Source: Gammaproteobacteria bacterium (GTDB taxonomy: Bacteria > Pseudomonadota > Gammaproteobacteria > GCA-001735895). Taken from it: DNA of 35,041 nt. Shown one piece after another: positions 1 to 7,616 of this stretch (positions are counted from its first letter, which is position 1; every line of letters begins with the position of its first letter). The notes under the pieces were generated by a model. It saw only the letters and a program-made list of their open reading frames with translations. It did no database searches and was not told the DNA's origin. The position numbers and the translations under genes were made by a program. Location of the stretch: contig JANTFI010000016.1 in the NCBI GenBank assembly GCA_024763505.1, positions 1 to 35,041 on the forward strand, in the 5' to 3' direction.

Positions 1-154
1 CCTGCAAGTTCCCCCGCAGGAAAACGCACTTGATCGCCACTTCGCGATTAAGGGTTGGATCAGTCGCCCGGTAAACCACGCCCTGCGCGCCGCGGCCAAG
101 GGTGTCCTGAATGATGAATCGGTCGATGGTTCTGGGGGAGTCGGGTAATGCCAC
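1..154 (-). CDS. Serine/threonine protein kinase, N-terminal part
   Basis: The gene runs off the left edge, so only about 51 N-terminal residues are visible. They show a eukaryotic-type (Hanks) kinase start: a glycine-rich nucleotide loop LGRGAQGVVYRA at about residues 19-30, then VAIK with the ATP-anchoring lysine near residue 42. I chose the GTG at 154 because no start codon lies further upstream in frame and an AAAGGAA ribosome-binding sequence lies about 10 bases before it. A possible -10 box, TATACT, is on the minus strand at 181-186, but no good -35 goes with it. Whether the protein has membrane or sensor domains cannot be seen. Kinase identity is secure for the visible part; its targets are unknown. 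Confidence 0.85.
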   Translation of the reverse strand, partial: MALPDSPRTIDRFIIQDTLGRGAQGVVYRATDPTLNREVAIKCVFLRGNLQ

Positions 155-255
155 TGCGTGTCGGTTCCTTTTTTTAGTGGAGTATAGACAATCGCAGGTA
201 ATGCGCCGGTTTTACCAGGGATGCATTCATTTGCTGCTGTAAAGCGCAGGTCGGG

Positions 256-603
256 TTATAGTGACTGTTCGATGAATGTTTCGATAAATTGCGCCGGGCG
301 CGCGCTGCTGAAGCGGTCGATTTCTTCGCCGTCACGAAACAGGATGATGGTCGGAAATCCGCGCACCCGGTATTGCCCGGCCAGTTTCATGTTGTCGCCT
401 TCATCGACTTCGAGCTTGGCCAGCAGGACTTGTCCCTCGAATGATTCGACCACCCGGCTTAAAACCGGCGCGATCGCGATGCAGGGGCTGCACCAGTCGG
501 CCCAGAAATCGACCAGAACCGGTTGCCGGAAAGAAGCCTGTAAAACCTGTTGATCGAAGTTTTGCAGGTCGGTATCGAAAACAAAGGACTTGATTTTAGT
601 CAT
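256..603 (-). CDS. Thioredoxin-like protein with WCSPC active site
   Basis: A 115-residue single thioredoxin fold: the beta strand PVLVDFWADWCSPC carries the redox pair Cys38/Cys41, and the cis-proline loop RGFPT is near residue 84. Such proteins reduce disulfides of cytoplasmic partners; no signal peptide is visible. The active site reads WCSPC instead of WCGPC, so this is probably a thioredoxin paralogue, related to the N-terminal domain of YbbN/CnoX-type proteins, rather than the housekeeping TrxA. The frame stays open upstream to 735, but the ATG at 603 gives the normal thioredoxin length and leaves a divergent promoter region before the hydrolase gene at 686. Fold call is strong; physiological partner unknown. 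Confidence 0.88.
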   Translation of the reverse strand: MTKIKSFVFDTDLQNFDQQVLQASFRQPVLVDFWADWCSPCIAIAPVLSRVVESFEGQVLLAKLEVDEGDNMKLAGQYRVRGFPTIILFRDGEEIDRFSSARPAQFIETFIEQSL

Positions 604-685
604 ACAAATATAAGAAAATTCTAATATACATTTGAACACGGCTTCGGAGTGTACCCTGAAACCGTTTGCCACGGGAGCAAAAATC

Positions 686-1519
686 ATGAAAGGTTTACCA
701 ACCGTCGTTGCTGGACTATTGCTGTTGCTGGCCAATCTGTTACCCGCCGTCCGGGCCGATGTGCTGCTCGAAGTGCATGGCTTCGAGGGAAGTGTGTATT
801 CCTGGGAGCGTTCCGGCGTTAACTCGGTGCTGCATCAATTCGGCTGGAAGCGAGCGGCCGTACTGGTGGCCGCGCCACAGGGTCTGATTGCGCTGCCGAT
901 GCGCTGGCAGGATGCCGAAAACAAGGTGGTGAACCTGCAGTTGAATTCCGAGGTTTCGCTGATCGGTCAAGCCAATGCCTTTACTGCGGCATTGCGCTGG
1001 GTGAATGATCGCTACCCGGCCGAAAAGATCATCGTGGTCGGCCATTCGCTGGGTGGTCTGGTGGCGCGTCTGGCGCTGGTTCGCGATGGCGCACCTCACG
1101 TCAAGGCGCTGGTGACGATTGCCAGCCCGCATCAGGGCACTGTACTGGCTTATCGCGGGCTGGATGAAGTCAATGATCCTTTTCCACTCAACAAGTTGAA
1201 AGAATTTTTTGGCGGTGAGACCTATAAAATTCTGGAACGCTCGCGCATGCTGCTGCATGAAATCGTGCCGCCGATTCCTGGCAAACTGCTGTATTGGTTG
1301 AATACCCGCAAGCATCCGGATATTCGCTATTTTTCGGTGGTTCGGTCGAGCGTCAATGGCGTGCTGGGCGACCCGATCGTATCCGGATTCAGTCAGGATA
1401 TGGCCAATATTCCGGCCATCGGCAAGTCTTCGACTCGCATCATTCAGGGCTTTCAGCATGGCTTGACCCTGCTCGACGGTTATACGCTGGTCAATATTCT
1501 GCAACAGTTAGAATCGTAA
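686..1519 (+). CDS. Exported alpha/beta hydrolase (lipase/esterase-like)
   Basis: A 277-residue protein with a clear Sec signal peptide: MKGL start, a run of leucines, and likely cleavage after AVRA at about residue 23. The mature part begins with an HGFEGS segment like the oxyanion region of lipases and has the nucleophile elbow GHSLGG with Ser121. A later GDPIVS segment and QHG near the end could supply the acid and histidine of the triad. It resembles PGAP1/triacylglycerol-lipase-type hydrolases. ATG 686 was preferred over the in-frame ATG 632 because it places GGGAG about 9 bases upstream and starts directly at the signal peptide. It probably acts in the periplasm or outside the cell; the substrate cannot be told from sequence. 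Confidence 0.83.
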   Translation: MKGLPTVVAGLLLLLANLLPAVRADVLLEVHGFEGSVYSWERSGVNSVLHQFGWKRAAVLVAAPQGLIALPMRWQDAENKVVNLQLNSEVSLIGQANAFTAALRWVNDRYPAEKIIVVGHSLGGLVARLALVRDGAPHVKALVTIASPHQGTVLAYRGLDEVNDPFPLNKLKEFFGGETYKILERSRMLLHEIVPPIPGKLLYWLNTRKHPDIRYFSVVRSSVNGVLGDPIVSGFSQDMANIPAIGKSSTRIIQGFQHGLTLLDGYTLVNILQQLES

Positions 1520-1546
1520 CTTTTTTCAGGACGATCAGGTCGTGCG

Positions 1547-1861
1547 CTAATCGACCGGTTCCTGCAGCAACACCCAGGGCTTGACCACTACGGCCCATAA
1601 ATCGGCATCATCGTTATACCACTGTCGCGCCTGATCATTGCTGACCTGGCTGATCAGGTTGTCGTTCATCCAGATTTCAATCTGTTTCGCATTGTCTTGC
1701 TCAAATTGATAGGCGACCTCGAGCAGATCGAGTTGCAGATCGACGACCCAGGTGTAGCCCCCGGCGAAGTATCGCTGTAATTCCTTCCAGGCGATTCGCG
1801 CCGTTTCACTGTTGAGCTTGCCGCGGATCAATTGTTTGCTGGTGATATCATTTTCGGCCAT
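1547..1861 (-). CDS. DUF2288 family protein
   Basis: A 104-residue protein matching the DUF2288 pattern: LNSETARIAWKELQRYFAGG near the N terminus, a central LDLLEVAYQFEQDN, and a C-terminal WAVVVKPWVLLQE. No catalytic motif, membrane segment or signal peptide is visible, and the family has no established function. Its ATG lies one base after the oxyR TGA, so the two genes are almost certainly co-transcribed from the oxyR promoter, and translation is probably coupled. It meets the hydrolase gene tail to tail across 27 bases. A link to peroxide stress is only suggested by this pairing. Confidence 0.85.
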   Translation of the reverse strand: MAENDITSKQLIRGKLNSETARIAWKELQRYFAGGYTWVVDLQLDLLEVAYQFEQDNAKQIEIWMNDNLISQVSNDQARQWYNDDADLWAVVVKPWVLLQEPVD

Positions 1862-1862
1862 G

Positions 1863-2780
1863 TCAAACCTCCCGGGTTCCCGGTAACTGACAGGCCTTGA
1901 TTGCGTCGATCACCAGTTGTATCGCTTCGGTGCGCGGATAATGCTTGCGCCAGGCCAGTGCGACGGTGCGCCCCGGCTGCGGATTTTCGAATGGCTTGAT
2001 CTTGATCATATCGAGGTTGTGCTGGCTGTTGAGCATGCTGGTGCAGGGCAAGACGGTAATGCCGGTACCGGCAGCGACCATATGGCGGATGGTTTCCAGC
2101 GAGCTGCCTTCCAGTGAACGTGTCAGCGGACTGTTCTGGGTCATGCATTTGGGGCAGGCTTTCAAAACCTGGTCGCGAAAGCAGTGACCGGGGCCGAGCA
2201 GCATCAAATCCTGACCGGTCAATTCGTCGAGCTGGATGCGGTCGCGGTCGTGCCATTCATGGGTTTTGGGCAGGGCGACAACAAAGGGTTCTTCATACAG
2301 CGGGCTGGTTTCCAGCCCCGGTTCATCGTAGGGGTAGGAAATTATAATGGCATCGAGGTCACCCTGTTTGAGTGCATGGGTCAAGCGGGCGGTAAAGTTT
2401 TCTTCGATGATCAGCGTCATGTTGGGCGCTTGACGGCTCAGGCGCGGAATCAGATCGGGCAGCAGATAGGGGCCAATGGTGTAGATGGCGCCGAGCTTGA
2501 AAGTACCGGAGAGCGGGTCTTTACCCTGTTGCGAAATCTCGTGGATGACGTGGGTTTCCTGTAATACTTTCTGCGCCTGCTGGATAATTTTCTGGCCCAG
2601 TTCGGTAATGCGGATTTCATTCTTGGAACTGCGCTCGAACAGCTTTACGTCCAGCTCCTGCTCCAGTTTTTTGATCGCGATACTTAATGTTGGCTGGCTG
2701 ACAAAACAGGCTTGCGCCGCCTGGCCGAAATGCTTTTTCTGGGCTACGGCAACAATATAGCGAAGTTCGGTCAGGGTCAT
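1863..2780 (-). CDS. oxyR: Hydrogen-peroxide-responsive LysR regulator OxyR
   Basis: A 305-residue LysR-type regulator. The N-terminal winged helix-turn-helix begins MTLTELRYIVAVAQ, with VSQPTLSIAIKKLE as the recognition region. The effector domain contains GHCFRDQVLKAC, placing Cys200 and Cys209 at the spacing of the E. coli OxyR redox pair Cys199/Cys208. A third cysteine follows at 212. LETIRHMVAAGTGITVLP is also typical. OxyR is oxidised by H2O2 to a disulfide form that activates catalase, peroxiredoxin and related genes. I used the ATG at 2780, matching Pseudomonas OxyR proteins; the frame extends to 2837 without family similarity or a ribosome site. Identification is strong. Confidence 0.95.
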   Translation of the reverse strand: MTLTELRYIVAVAQKKHFGQAAQACFVSQPTLSIAIKKLEQELDVKLFERSSKNEIRITELGQKIIQQAQKVLQETHVIHEISQQGKDPLSGTFKLGAIYTIGPYLLPDLIPRLSRQAPNMTLIIEENFTARLTHALKQGDLDAIIISYPYDEPGLETSPLYEEPFVVALPKTHEWHDRDRIQLDELTGQDLMLLGPGHCFRDQVLKACPKCMTQNSPLTRSLEGSSLETIRHMVAAGTGITVLPCTSMLNSQHNLDMIKIKPFENPQPGRTVALAWRKHYPRTEAIQLVIDAIKACQLPGTREV

Positions 2781-2822
2781 GGCTTCGAGTCTCAGATCGC
2801 GGACTGTTATTGTGTGTATTAA

Positions 2823-2853
2823 AAAAGTAAAATTCAATTAATAATTTACTTTT
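2823..2853. promoter_or_regulatory. 9-bp inverted repeat between oxyR and the TerB-like gene
   Basis: AAAAGTAAA (2823-2831) and TTTACTTTT (2845-2853) are perfect inverted copies around a 13-base AT-rich spacer, centred in the 123-base divergent region between oxyR (start 2780) and the TerB-like gene (start 2904). Both promoters should lie here, so an operator is plausible. It does not match the ATAG-N7-CTAT arrangement known for OxyR sites. The region is AT-rich, so chance cannot be excluded. Confidence 0.4.
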
Positions 2854-2903
2854 AATCAAGAATATCTATTTATGATTGCTGCCAAAGCCGTTAGAATGCG
2901 GTG

Positions 2904-3365
2904 ATGAAATCCTTTCTCGAAAAATTACTGCCACCCGGTTTGCAGCGCCTCAATGACGTCCAGCCCTCGATGGAGATAGATCTGGCGACAGCAGTGCTGA
3001 TGGTCGAAATCAGTCGGGCGGATTTTTCCGAAGATGATGTCGAGCGTCGGCGCATTCGCGAACTATTGCTGCAGCATTTGTCGCTTCGCGAAGAAGAGGT
3101 CGACATTCTGCTGCAGGACGCCTCGGCCGAGGCTGACCGCATGACATCACTGCAGCACATCACCCGGATGATGAACGAACAACTCGACTTGCCAGCCAAG
3201 ATTCGGGTGATCGAATTGCTCTGGCAAGTGGTCTATGCCGATGGCGTAAAAGATGCTTACGAAGATAACTTGATGCGAAAGGTGGCGGACTTACTGTACA
3301 TTCCACAGGAATTCTACATCAAGGCCAAACTACGCGCCGAGGCTGACGCCGACGCACAGCAGTAA
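2904..3365 (+). CDS. TerB-like tellurite-resistance family protein
   Basis: A soluble, largely helical protein of 153 residues. It has the acidic TerB pattern: an N-terminal helix pair with VLMVEISRADF, then VIELLWQVVYADGVKDAYEDNLMRKVADLL in the second half, where the YADG and E..L.R.VADLL features are characteristic (COG4103/TerB-like). These domains occur in stress-related and membrane-associated systems; their chemistry is unresolved, and the name does not prove tellurite resistance. A GTG at 2901 precedes ATG 2904 directly in frame, and either could be used; no strong ribosome site separates them. It is divergent from oxyR and shares its intergenic region, so peroxide-linked expression is possible. 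Confidence 0.8.
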   Translation: MKSFLEKLLPPGLQRLNDVQPSMEIDLATAVLMVEISRADFSEDDVERRRIRELLLQHLSLREEEVDILLQDASAEADRMTSLQHITRMMNEQLDLPAKIRVIELLWQVVYADGVKDAYEDNLMRKVADLLYIPQEFYIKAKLRAEADADAQQ

Positions 3366-3372
3366 GCTGTTT

Positions 3373-3807
3373 TTAATTGGTGAAAAACTGCTCGCGGAAT
3401 TGGATCTGGCCCTTACTGCCATCCGGCACGGTCACACGTATATCGAAGTCCAGTGTTTCGCGATCGGTCACGTTGAATTCACCGATATAGTAAACCGCTT
3501 TCTGCTCGGTGATTTTTCTCAATCGAATCTCCCGCAACTGCCCGGTCAGGTTGGTGGCCCGGGCCTGGATATCGGCTTCGACCCCTTCGAAGCTTCCGCC
3601 TTTTTTCAATACCGAAATATTCAGCAAGGCCTTGTTTTTACTGCGTTTGATTGAATAGGCTCGTGCCACAGACGGTGGCAGGGATTCGGTCGAAAGCGCA
3701 TTGTAATGGACAACATACTGCCCGATGGCTTTGGAATTTTCGGCCAGCGCCTGCCCGGCGAAGGTCAGGCACAACAGGGTCAACAGACTGATTATTTTTA
3801 CTTTCAT
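3373..3807 (-). CDS. DUF4426 domain exported protein
   Basis: A 144-residue protein with a signal peptide (MKVKIISLLTLLCLTFAGQALA, cleavage after ALA near residue 22) followed by a small beta-rich domain. The segment IGQYVVHYNALSTE at its start is typical of DUF4426, a gammaproteobacterial periplasmic family without established function. In pseudomonads DUF4426 genes sit beside the metXW/yggT group, and here it follows yggU, so the neighbourhood is conserved although metX and metW are missing. The ATG at 3807 is supported by GAGGAG about 6 bases upstream. A perfect 17-base palindrome at 3847-3863 lies in its leader. Confidence 0.85.
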   Translation of the reverse strand: MKVKIISLLTLLCLTFAGQALAENSKAIGQYVVHYNALSTESLPPSVARAYSIKRSKNKALLNISVLKKGGSFEGVEADIQARATNLTGQLREIRLRKITEQKAVYYIGEFNVTDRETLDFDIRVTVPDGSKGQIQFREQFFTN

Positions 3808-3846
3808 GGCGTACTCCTCAATTTGTAACAGTGAATCAAGGGTGCA

Positions 3847-3863
3847 CAGTCACGACGTGACTG
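3847..3863. promoter_or_regulatory. 17-base perfect palindrome upstream of DUF4426 gene
   Basis: CAGTCACGACGTGACTG is an 8-bp perfect inverted repeat around one central base, 40-56 bases upstream of the DUF4426 start codon. The single-base centre is too tight for an RNA hairpin loop and no T-run follows, so it looks like a site for a dimeric DNA-binding protein rather than a terminator. The protein is unknown. Confidence 0.55.
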
Positions 3864-3941
3864 ACTGCTGATTTAGAGCCTAACACATCGTGAAAATTCG
3901 ATTTGTTTTTTCGACTGCGCTGAAAATACGTCAAGCCAGAC

Positions 3942-4244
3942 TCAGGAAAGCTCGCTTTGCAATTGTGTGATTGCCGCAGGCAGTTCCGACACCGGCTGGA
4001 TCAGGAGGGTTTTGCGACGGCTGCTGTGTCCGCTTTTCAGGGTTATGGAGGATTTCGGAACGGAGAATTGTTTCGCTAGAAAAGCGATCAGCGCCTGGTT
4101 GGCCTTGCCGTCAACCGGCGGAGACTGTAACTGGATTTTCAGACAGTTGTCGTACAGTCCGGCCAGCTTGTTCTGTCTGGCGCCGGGCTGAACATGACAG
4201 TGCAGGGTGAGTTGATCGCCCTTGAGCTGCCAGGGATGGTTCAT
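3942..4244 (-). CDS. yggU: DUF167/YggU family protein
   Basis: A 100-residue YggU (DUF167) protein. The family signature is present in order: LHCHVQPGARQNKL at the start, KIQLQSPPVDGKANQAL in the middle, then ITLKSGHSSRRKTLLI. It is a small cytoplasmic fold of unproven function. Its ATG overlaps the yggT stop (ATGA, 4241-4244), the usual arrangement of these two genes, and it is the last gene of the yggS-proC-yggT-yggU series. Confidence 0.93.
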   Translation of the reverse strand: MNHPWQLKGDQLTLHCHVQPGARQNKLAGLYDNCLKIQLQSPPVDGKANQALIAFLAKQFSVPKSSITLKSGHSSRRKTLLIQPVSELPAAITQLQSELS

Positions 4245-4852
4245 AATTGCATGGCGATAAAAACGATTGGCGGAATGATCAACATTTTCGCCACCATGAT
4301 ACCCAGCGTAGCAAACAATGGCGACAGGTCGAGTCCGCCGAGAGGGGGAATCCAGCGGCGTATTGGTCGCATCACCGGTTCTGCGATACTTTGGATCAAA
4401 CCGATAATCGGATTATAACCGCCGGGGCTGACCCAGCTCAGAATTACGGCGATGAGTATGGCGAACAGGAATATATTCAGAAAGGTATTGACGATTTCAG
4501 CGACCGCCATCACCAGCAAACCGAAGATGCCAACCGAGCCAATTGGTGCTGCAGCATTGCCGATATCGATAATATTGGCACCCATCGAGCGGATCAGCAG
4601 GTATTTCACCAGCAAGATCAACATCGCCAGCAATAGTGCGGCGATATCCTGCCCGGCAAAGCCCGGTATGATTCGACGCAATGGCTTCAGCGGCGGGGTG
4701 GTCGCACGTACGATGAATTGTGACAGCAGGTTGTAAAAATCGGCACGCAGCCATTGCAGCACGAAGCGCATTACGACCAGCAGCACGTACAGGTCGAACA
4801 GCGTGTTGATGATCAATAGCAAGGGGGATGTCAGGTAGCCGGAGCCCATCAT
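4241..4852 (-). CDS. yggT: YggT family integral membrane protein
   Basis: A 203-residue inner-membrane protein made of two tandem YggT repeats. Each repeat has a hydrophobic helix followed by a motif of the type LSWVSPGGYNP..., then a P..PLR/RPIRR..P..G.D.SP segment. The first is PPLKPLRRIIPGFAGQDI at about residues 53-70, the second PVMRPIRRWIPPLGGLDLSP at about 161-180. About four membrane helices are expected. YggT proteins have been linked to osmotic stress and, in other lineages, to envelope or division proteins; the biochemical role is not fixed. Start could be ATG 4852 or 4849. It is separated from proC by 60 bases and overlaps yggU by four. Confidence 0.93.
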   Translation of the reverse strand: MMGSGYLTSPLLLIINTLFDLYVLLVVMRFVLQWLRADFYNLLSQFIVRATTPPLKPLRRIIPGFAGQDIAALLLAMLILLVKYLLIRSMGANIIDIGNAAAPIGSVGIFGLLVMAVAEIVNTFLNIFLFAILIAVILSWVSPGGYNPIIGLIQSIAEPVMRPIRRWIPPLGGLDLSPLFATLGIMVAKMLIIPPIVFIAMQL

Positions 4853-4912
4853 AAAAATCTCTTAACTGGATAGTCGGTTAATATGTTGACTGACGCAAAA
4901 ATTACAAGGCGC

Positions 4913-5740
4913 TCACTCTTCGCCCAGTTGCTGCGCCAATTCTCTGGAGCGCTCACAAGCCGCCTGCGCCGCCTGTAATACCAGGTGCGGCAAGCCCTGT
5001 TGCAGAAAGGTCTCGATCGCCCGTTCCGTGGTACCACCTTTGGAGGTAACTTGCTGACGCAGGGTTTTGACATCCTTGTCCATCGCCATGCTGGCCGCGC
5101 CCAGCGCAGTTTGTCGCGCCAGCCGGGCGGCGGTGTCGGCCGACAGGCCAAGCTCGATGGCGGCATCCTGCAGGGCTTCGATAAACAGAAAAAAATAGGC
5201 CGGGCCACTGCCAGAAATGGCGGTCACCGCGTCGAGATCGGATTCTTCATCGACCCAGACCGTGATGCCGGTGCTTTGCAGAATCTGTTGGGCTTGCTGT
5301 CGCTGTTGTTCAAGCACTTGCGCATTGGCGTGCAGCCCGGCTGCGCCCAGCCCGACCAGCGCCGGGGTGTTGGGCATACAGCGCACGATCGGTAGATCTG
5401 CGCCGAGCCAACGCGCGATATCCTGCTCGCGCACTCCCGCGGCAATGCTGATGAGCAGCGGTTGATGGGCAGTGTTGTCGAGGATTCGGCAAACCGCCTG
5501 CATCACTTGCGGCTTGACCGCCAGAATCACCACTTCAGCCTGGCCGATGGCCTGATTGGCATCGGTCGCGGTATGGATGGAAAACTGCTGCTGCAGGTTG
5601 TGCAACTTTTTTTCATCGATGTCGCAGGCGGTAATCTGCTGTGGCGGATACTGCTGCTCGATCAATCCACCGATCAGGCTGCCGGCCATATTGCCAGCGC
5701 CAATAAAACACAGGCGAGGTTGGGTGGAATTCTGGGTCAT
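4913..5740 (-). CDS. proC: Pyrroline-5-carboxylate reductase
   Basis: A 275-residue enzyme catalysing the last step of proline synthesis: reduction of 1-pyrroline-5-carboxylate to L-proline with NAD(P)H. The Rossmann motif FIGAGNMAGSLIGGL is at the N terminus. The family's C-terminal substrate/dimer region is seen as AISGSGPAYFFLFIEAL followed by a helical ARQTALGAASM segment and SKGGTTERAI. Length matches the family. The start ATG overlaps the yggS stop by four bases, indicating coupled translation with yggS. Confidence 0.97.
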   Translation of the reverse strand: MTQNSTQPRLCFIGAGNMAGSLIGGLIEQQYPPQQITACDIDEKKLHNLQQQFSIHTATDANQAIGQAEVVILAVKPQVMQAVCRILDNTAHQPLLISIAAGVREQDIARWLGADLPIVRCMPNTPALVGLGAAGLHANAQVLEQQRQQAQQILQSTGITVWVDEESDLDAVTAISGSGPAYFFLFIEALQDAAIELGLSADTAARLARQTALGAASMAMDKDVKTLRQQVTSKGGTTERAIETFLQQGLPHLVLQAAQAACERSRELAQQLGEE

Positions 5741-6441
5741 GTCGGGTCCGGGTTGGGGTAATCTCTTGCGCCGAAAATGGCGGTGCCTATTCTAACCAGT
5801 GTCGAGCCTTCTGCAATCGCCGCCTGCATGTCGCCGCTCATGCCCATCGATAAACTGTCGCAGTGCGGATGTCTTACTTGCAAGGCATGTAGAGCGGTGC
5901 GCATGCGGGCGAAAGGCTGGTGTTGCTGTGCCGGATTTTCGCGTCGGGCCGGGATCGACATCAGGCCGCGCAATCGCAATCCGGGCAGGGGCTCGATGAG
6001 ATCGGCCAACTCATCGATTTCATCGACATCGATGCCAGCCTTGCTGGCTTCACGGTCGATATTGACTTGCAGCAGGATGTTCAGCGGCGGCAGATCGGAG
6101 GGTCTTTGCTCACTCAGACGCCGTGCGATCTTGAGGCGGTCCACACTGTGCACCCAGTCGAAATGCTCGGCAATCGAGCGGGTCTTGTTGGATTGTATCG
6201 GCCCGATGTAATGCCAGATCATGTCCGAATGGGGCAGCGCAGCAATTTTCTGCTCTGCTTCCTGCAGGTAATTTTCACCGAAATCACGCTGCCCGGCGCG
6301 GTAGGCAACCTCGATGTCGGCCACCGGTTTGGTCTTGCTGACTGCGAGCAGGCGTATCTCGTTCGGGTCGCGTCCTGCCTGTTGTGCGGCCTGCTTGATC
6401 AGGGTATGCACCCGGGCGAGATTTTTTTCGATGTTATGCAT
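5737..6441 (-). CDS. yggS: YggS/PLPBP pyridoxal-phosphate homeostasis protein
   Basis: A 234-residue PLP-binding protein with an alanine-racemase-type barrel. LLAVSKTKP contains the Schiff-base lysine at residue 36, the same number as in E. coli YggS. FGENYLQEAEQKI, WHYIGPIQSNK, VHSVDR and LSMGMSGDMQAAIAEGSTLVRIGTAIFG follow in the family order. It buffers pyridoxal phosphate and affects amino-acid metabolism rather than catalysing a known reaction. It is the first gene of the leftward yggS-proC-yggT-yggU operon and is divergent from pilT across 90 bases, an arrangement shared with Pseudomonas. Confidence 0.96.
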   Translation of the reverse strand: MHNIEKNLARVHTLIKQAAQQAGRDPNEIRLLAVSKTKPVADIEVAYRAGQRDFGENYLQEAEQKIAALPHSDMIWHYIGPIQSNKTRSIAEHFDWVHSVDRLKIARRLSEQRPSDLPPLNILLQVNIDREASKAGIDVDEIDELADLIEPLPGLRLRGLMSIPARRENPAQQHQPFARMRTALHALQVRHPHCDSLSMGMSGDMQAAIAEGSTLVRIGTAIFGARDYPNPDPT

Positions 6442-6531
6442 GTGTTTTGCTATAGTCAGGCAGATAACCGGCGTCTGAACAGGCCGCCATACTACACCAC
6501 TCGAAATAACTATTCAGCATCAGGGGACACC

Positions 6532-7566
6532 ATGGATATAGCTCAATTACTGGCTTTTGGCGTTAAGCAGGGCGCATCTGATTTGCACTTGTCGGCCGGC
6601 TTGCCGCCGATGATCCGGGTGGATGGAGACATTCGCCGTATCAATGTGCCGGAGATGGACCACAAGCAGGTTCATGACATGTTGTACGACATCATGAGCG
6701 ATAAGCAACGCAAGGATTACGAAGAATTTCTGGAAACCGATTTCTCGTTTGAAATCCCCGGGCTGGCGCGTTTTCGTGTCAATGCCTTCAATCACAACCG
6801 CGGCGCCGGTGGTGTTTTTCGTACCATCCCGTCGAAGATTTTGTCACTCGAAGATCTTGCCGCGCCTGCTATCTTCAAGGATATTTCCGAGTATCCGCGC
6901 GGTATCGTGCTGGTGACCGGGCCGACCGGCTCGGGTAAATCGACCACGCTTGCCGGCATGGTCGATTACAAAAACGATACCGAGTACGGGCATATTCTGA
7001 CCGTCGAAGATCCGATCGAATTCGTGCATCAAAGTAAGAAATGCCTGGTCAACCAGCGTGAAGTGCATCGGGATACGCTCGGTTTTAACGAAGCCCTGCG
7101 CTCGGCGCTGCGTGAAGACCCCGACACGATTCTGGTCGGCGAGATGCGTGACCTCGAAACCATCCGTCTGGCGTTATCCGCGGCCGAAACCGGTCACCTG
7201 GTATTCGGCACCCTGCATACCAGTTCGGCGGCCAAGACTATCGACCGTATTGTCGATGTTTTTCCGGCGGCGGAAAAATCGATGGTGCGTTCGATGCTTT
7301 CGGAATCATTGAAGGCGGTTATTTCGCAAACCCTGCTGAAGAAGATTGGCGGCGGCCGGGTGGCGGCACATGAAATCATGATCGGTACGCCGGCGATTCG
7401 AAACCTGATTCGTGAAGACAAGGTGGCGCAAATGTATTCGGCGATACAGACCGGGCAAAGTCTCGGCATGCAGACGCTGGATCAAAATCTGAAGGGCTTG
7501 CTGGCGCAGGGTCTGGTGTCGAAGGAAGAAGCGATGAAGAAAGCGGCGAATCCGGATTCATTGTAA
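6532..7566 (+). CDS. pilT: Type IV pilus retraction ATPase PilT
   Basis: A 344-residue hexameric ATPase, the same length as P. aeruginosa PilT, that powers pilus retraction and twitching at the inner-membrane base. Seen in order: N-terminal PAS-like domain with GASDLHLSAG, Walker A GPTGSGKST with Lys136, the acidic box LTVEDPIEFVH, Walker B ILVGEMRDLET, the His box AETGHLVFGTLHTSSA, and the PilT-specific AIRNLIRE motif near the C terminus, which is required for retraction. I placed the start at ATG 6532 after AGGGGA. The same frame is open back to 5920, but that part lies antisense to yggS and has no family similarity. pilU and a further paralogue follow on the same strand. Confidence 0.98.
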   Translation: MDIAQLLAFGVKQGASDLHLSAGLPPMIRVDGDIRRINVPEMDHKQVHDMLYDIMSDKQRKDYEEFLETDFSFEIPGLARFRVNAFNHNRGAGGVFRTIPSKILSLEDLAAPAIFKDISEYPRGIVLVTGPTGSGKSTTLAGMVDYKNDTEYGHILTVEDPIEFVHQSKKCLVNQREVHRDTLGFNEALRSALREDPDTILVGEMRDLETIRLALSAAETGHLVFGTLHTSSAAKTIDRIVDVFPAAEKSMVRSMLSESLKAVISQTLLKKIGGGRVAAHEIMIGTPAIRNLIREDKVAQMYSAIQTGQSLGMQTLDQNLKGLLAQGLVSKEEAMKKAANPDSL

Positions 7567-7616
7567 AAAATCTTCGCGTAAACAGCTTCCCGGAAACAAC
7601 ATAAAAAGGCTAGAGA

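Noticed and set aside
740-1504. 254-codon open frame on the minus strand opposite the hydrolase gene
   Set aside because: It lies wholly antisense to a gene with signal peptide and GHSLGG motif, and its translation shows no recognisable domain.
1520-1546. Bidirectional terminator between the hydrolase and DUF2288 genes
   Set aside because: Short complementary pieces such as ACGA/TCGT and GGTCG/CGACC exist, but none has a following T-run on the correct strand.
2781-2903. Autoregulatory OxyR binding site upstream of oxyR
   Set aside because: The ATAG-N7-CTAT pattern could not be found; only single CTAT-like pieces occur.
5920-6531. N-terminal extension of the pilT frame by about 200 codons
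   Set aside because: It is antisense to yggS, has no resemblance to PilT, and the ATG at 6532 gives the exact 344-residue PilT length with a ribosome site.
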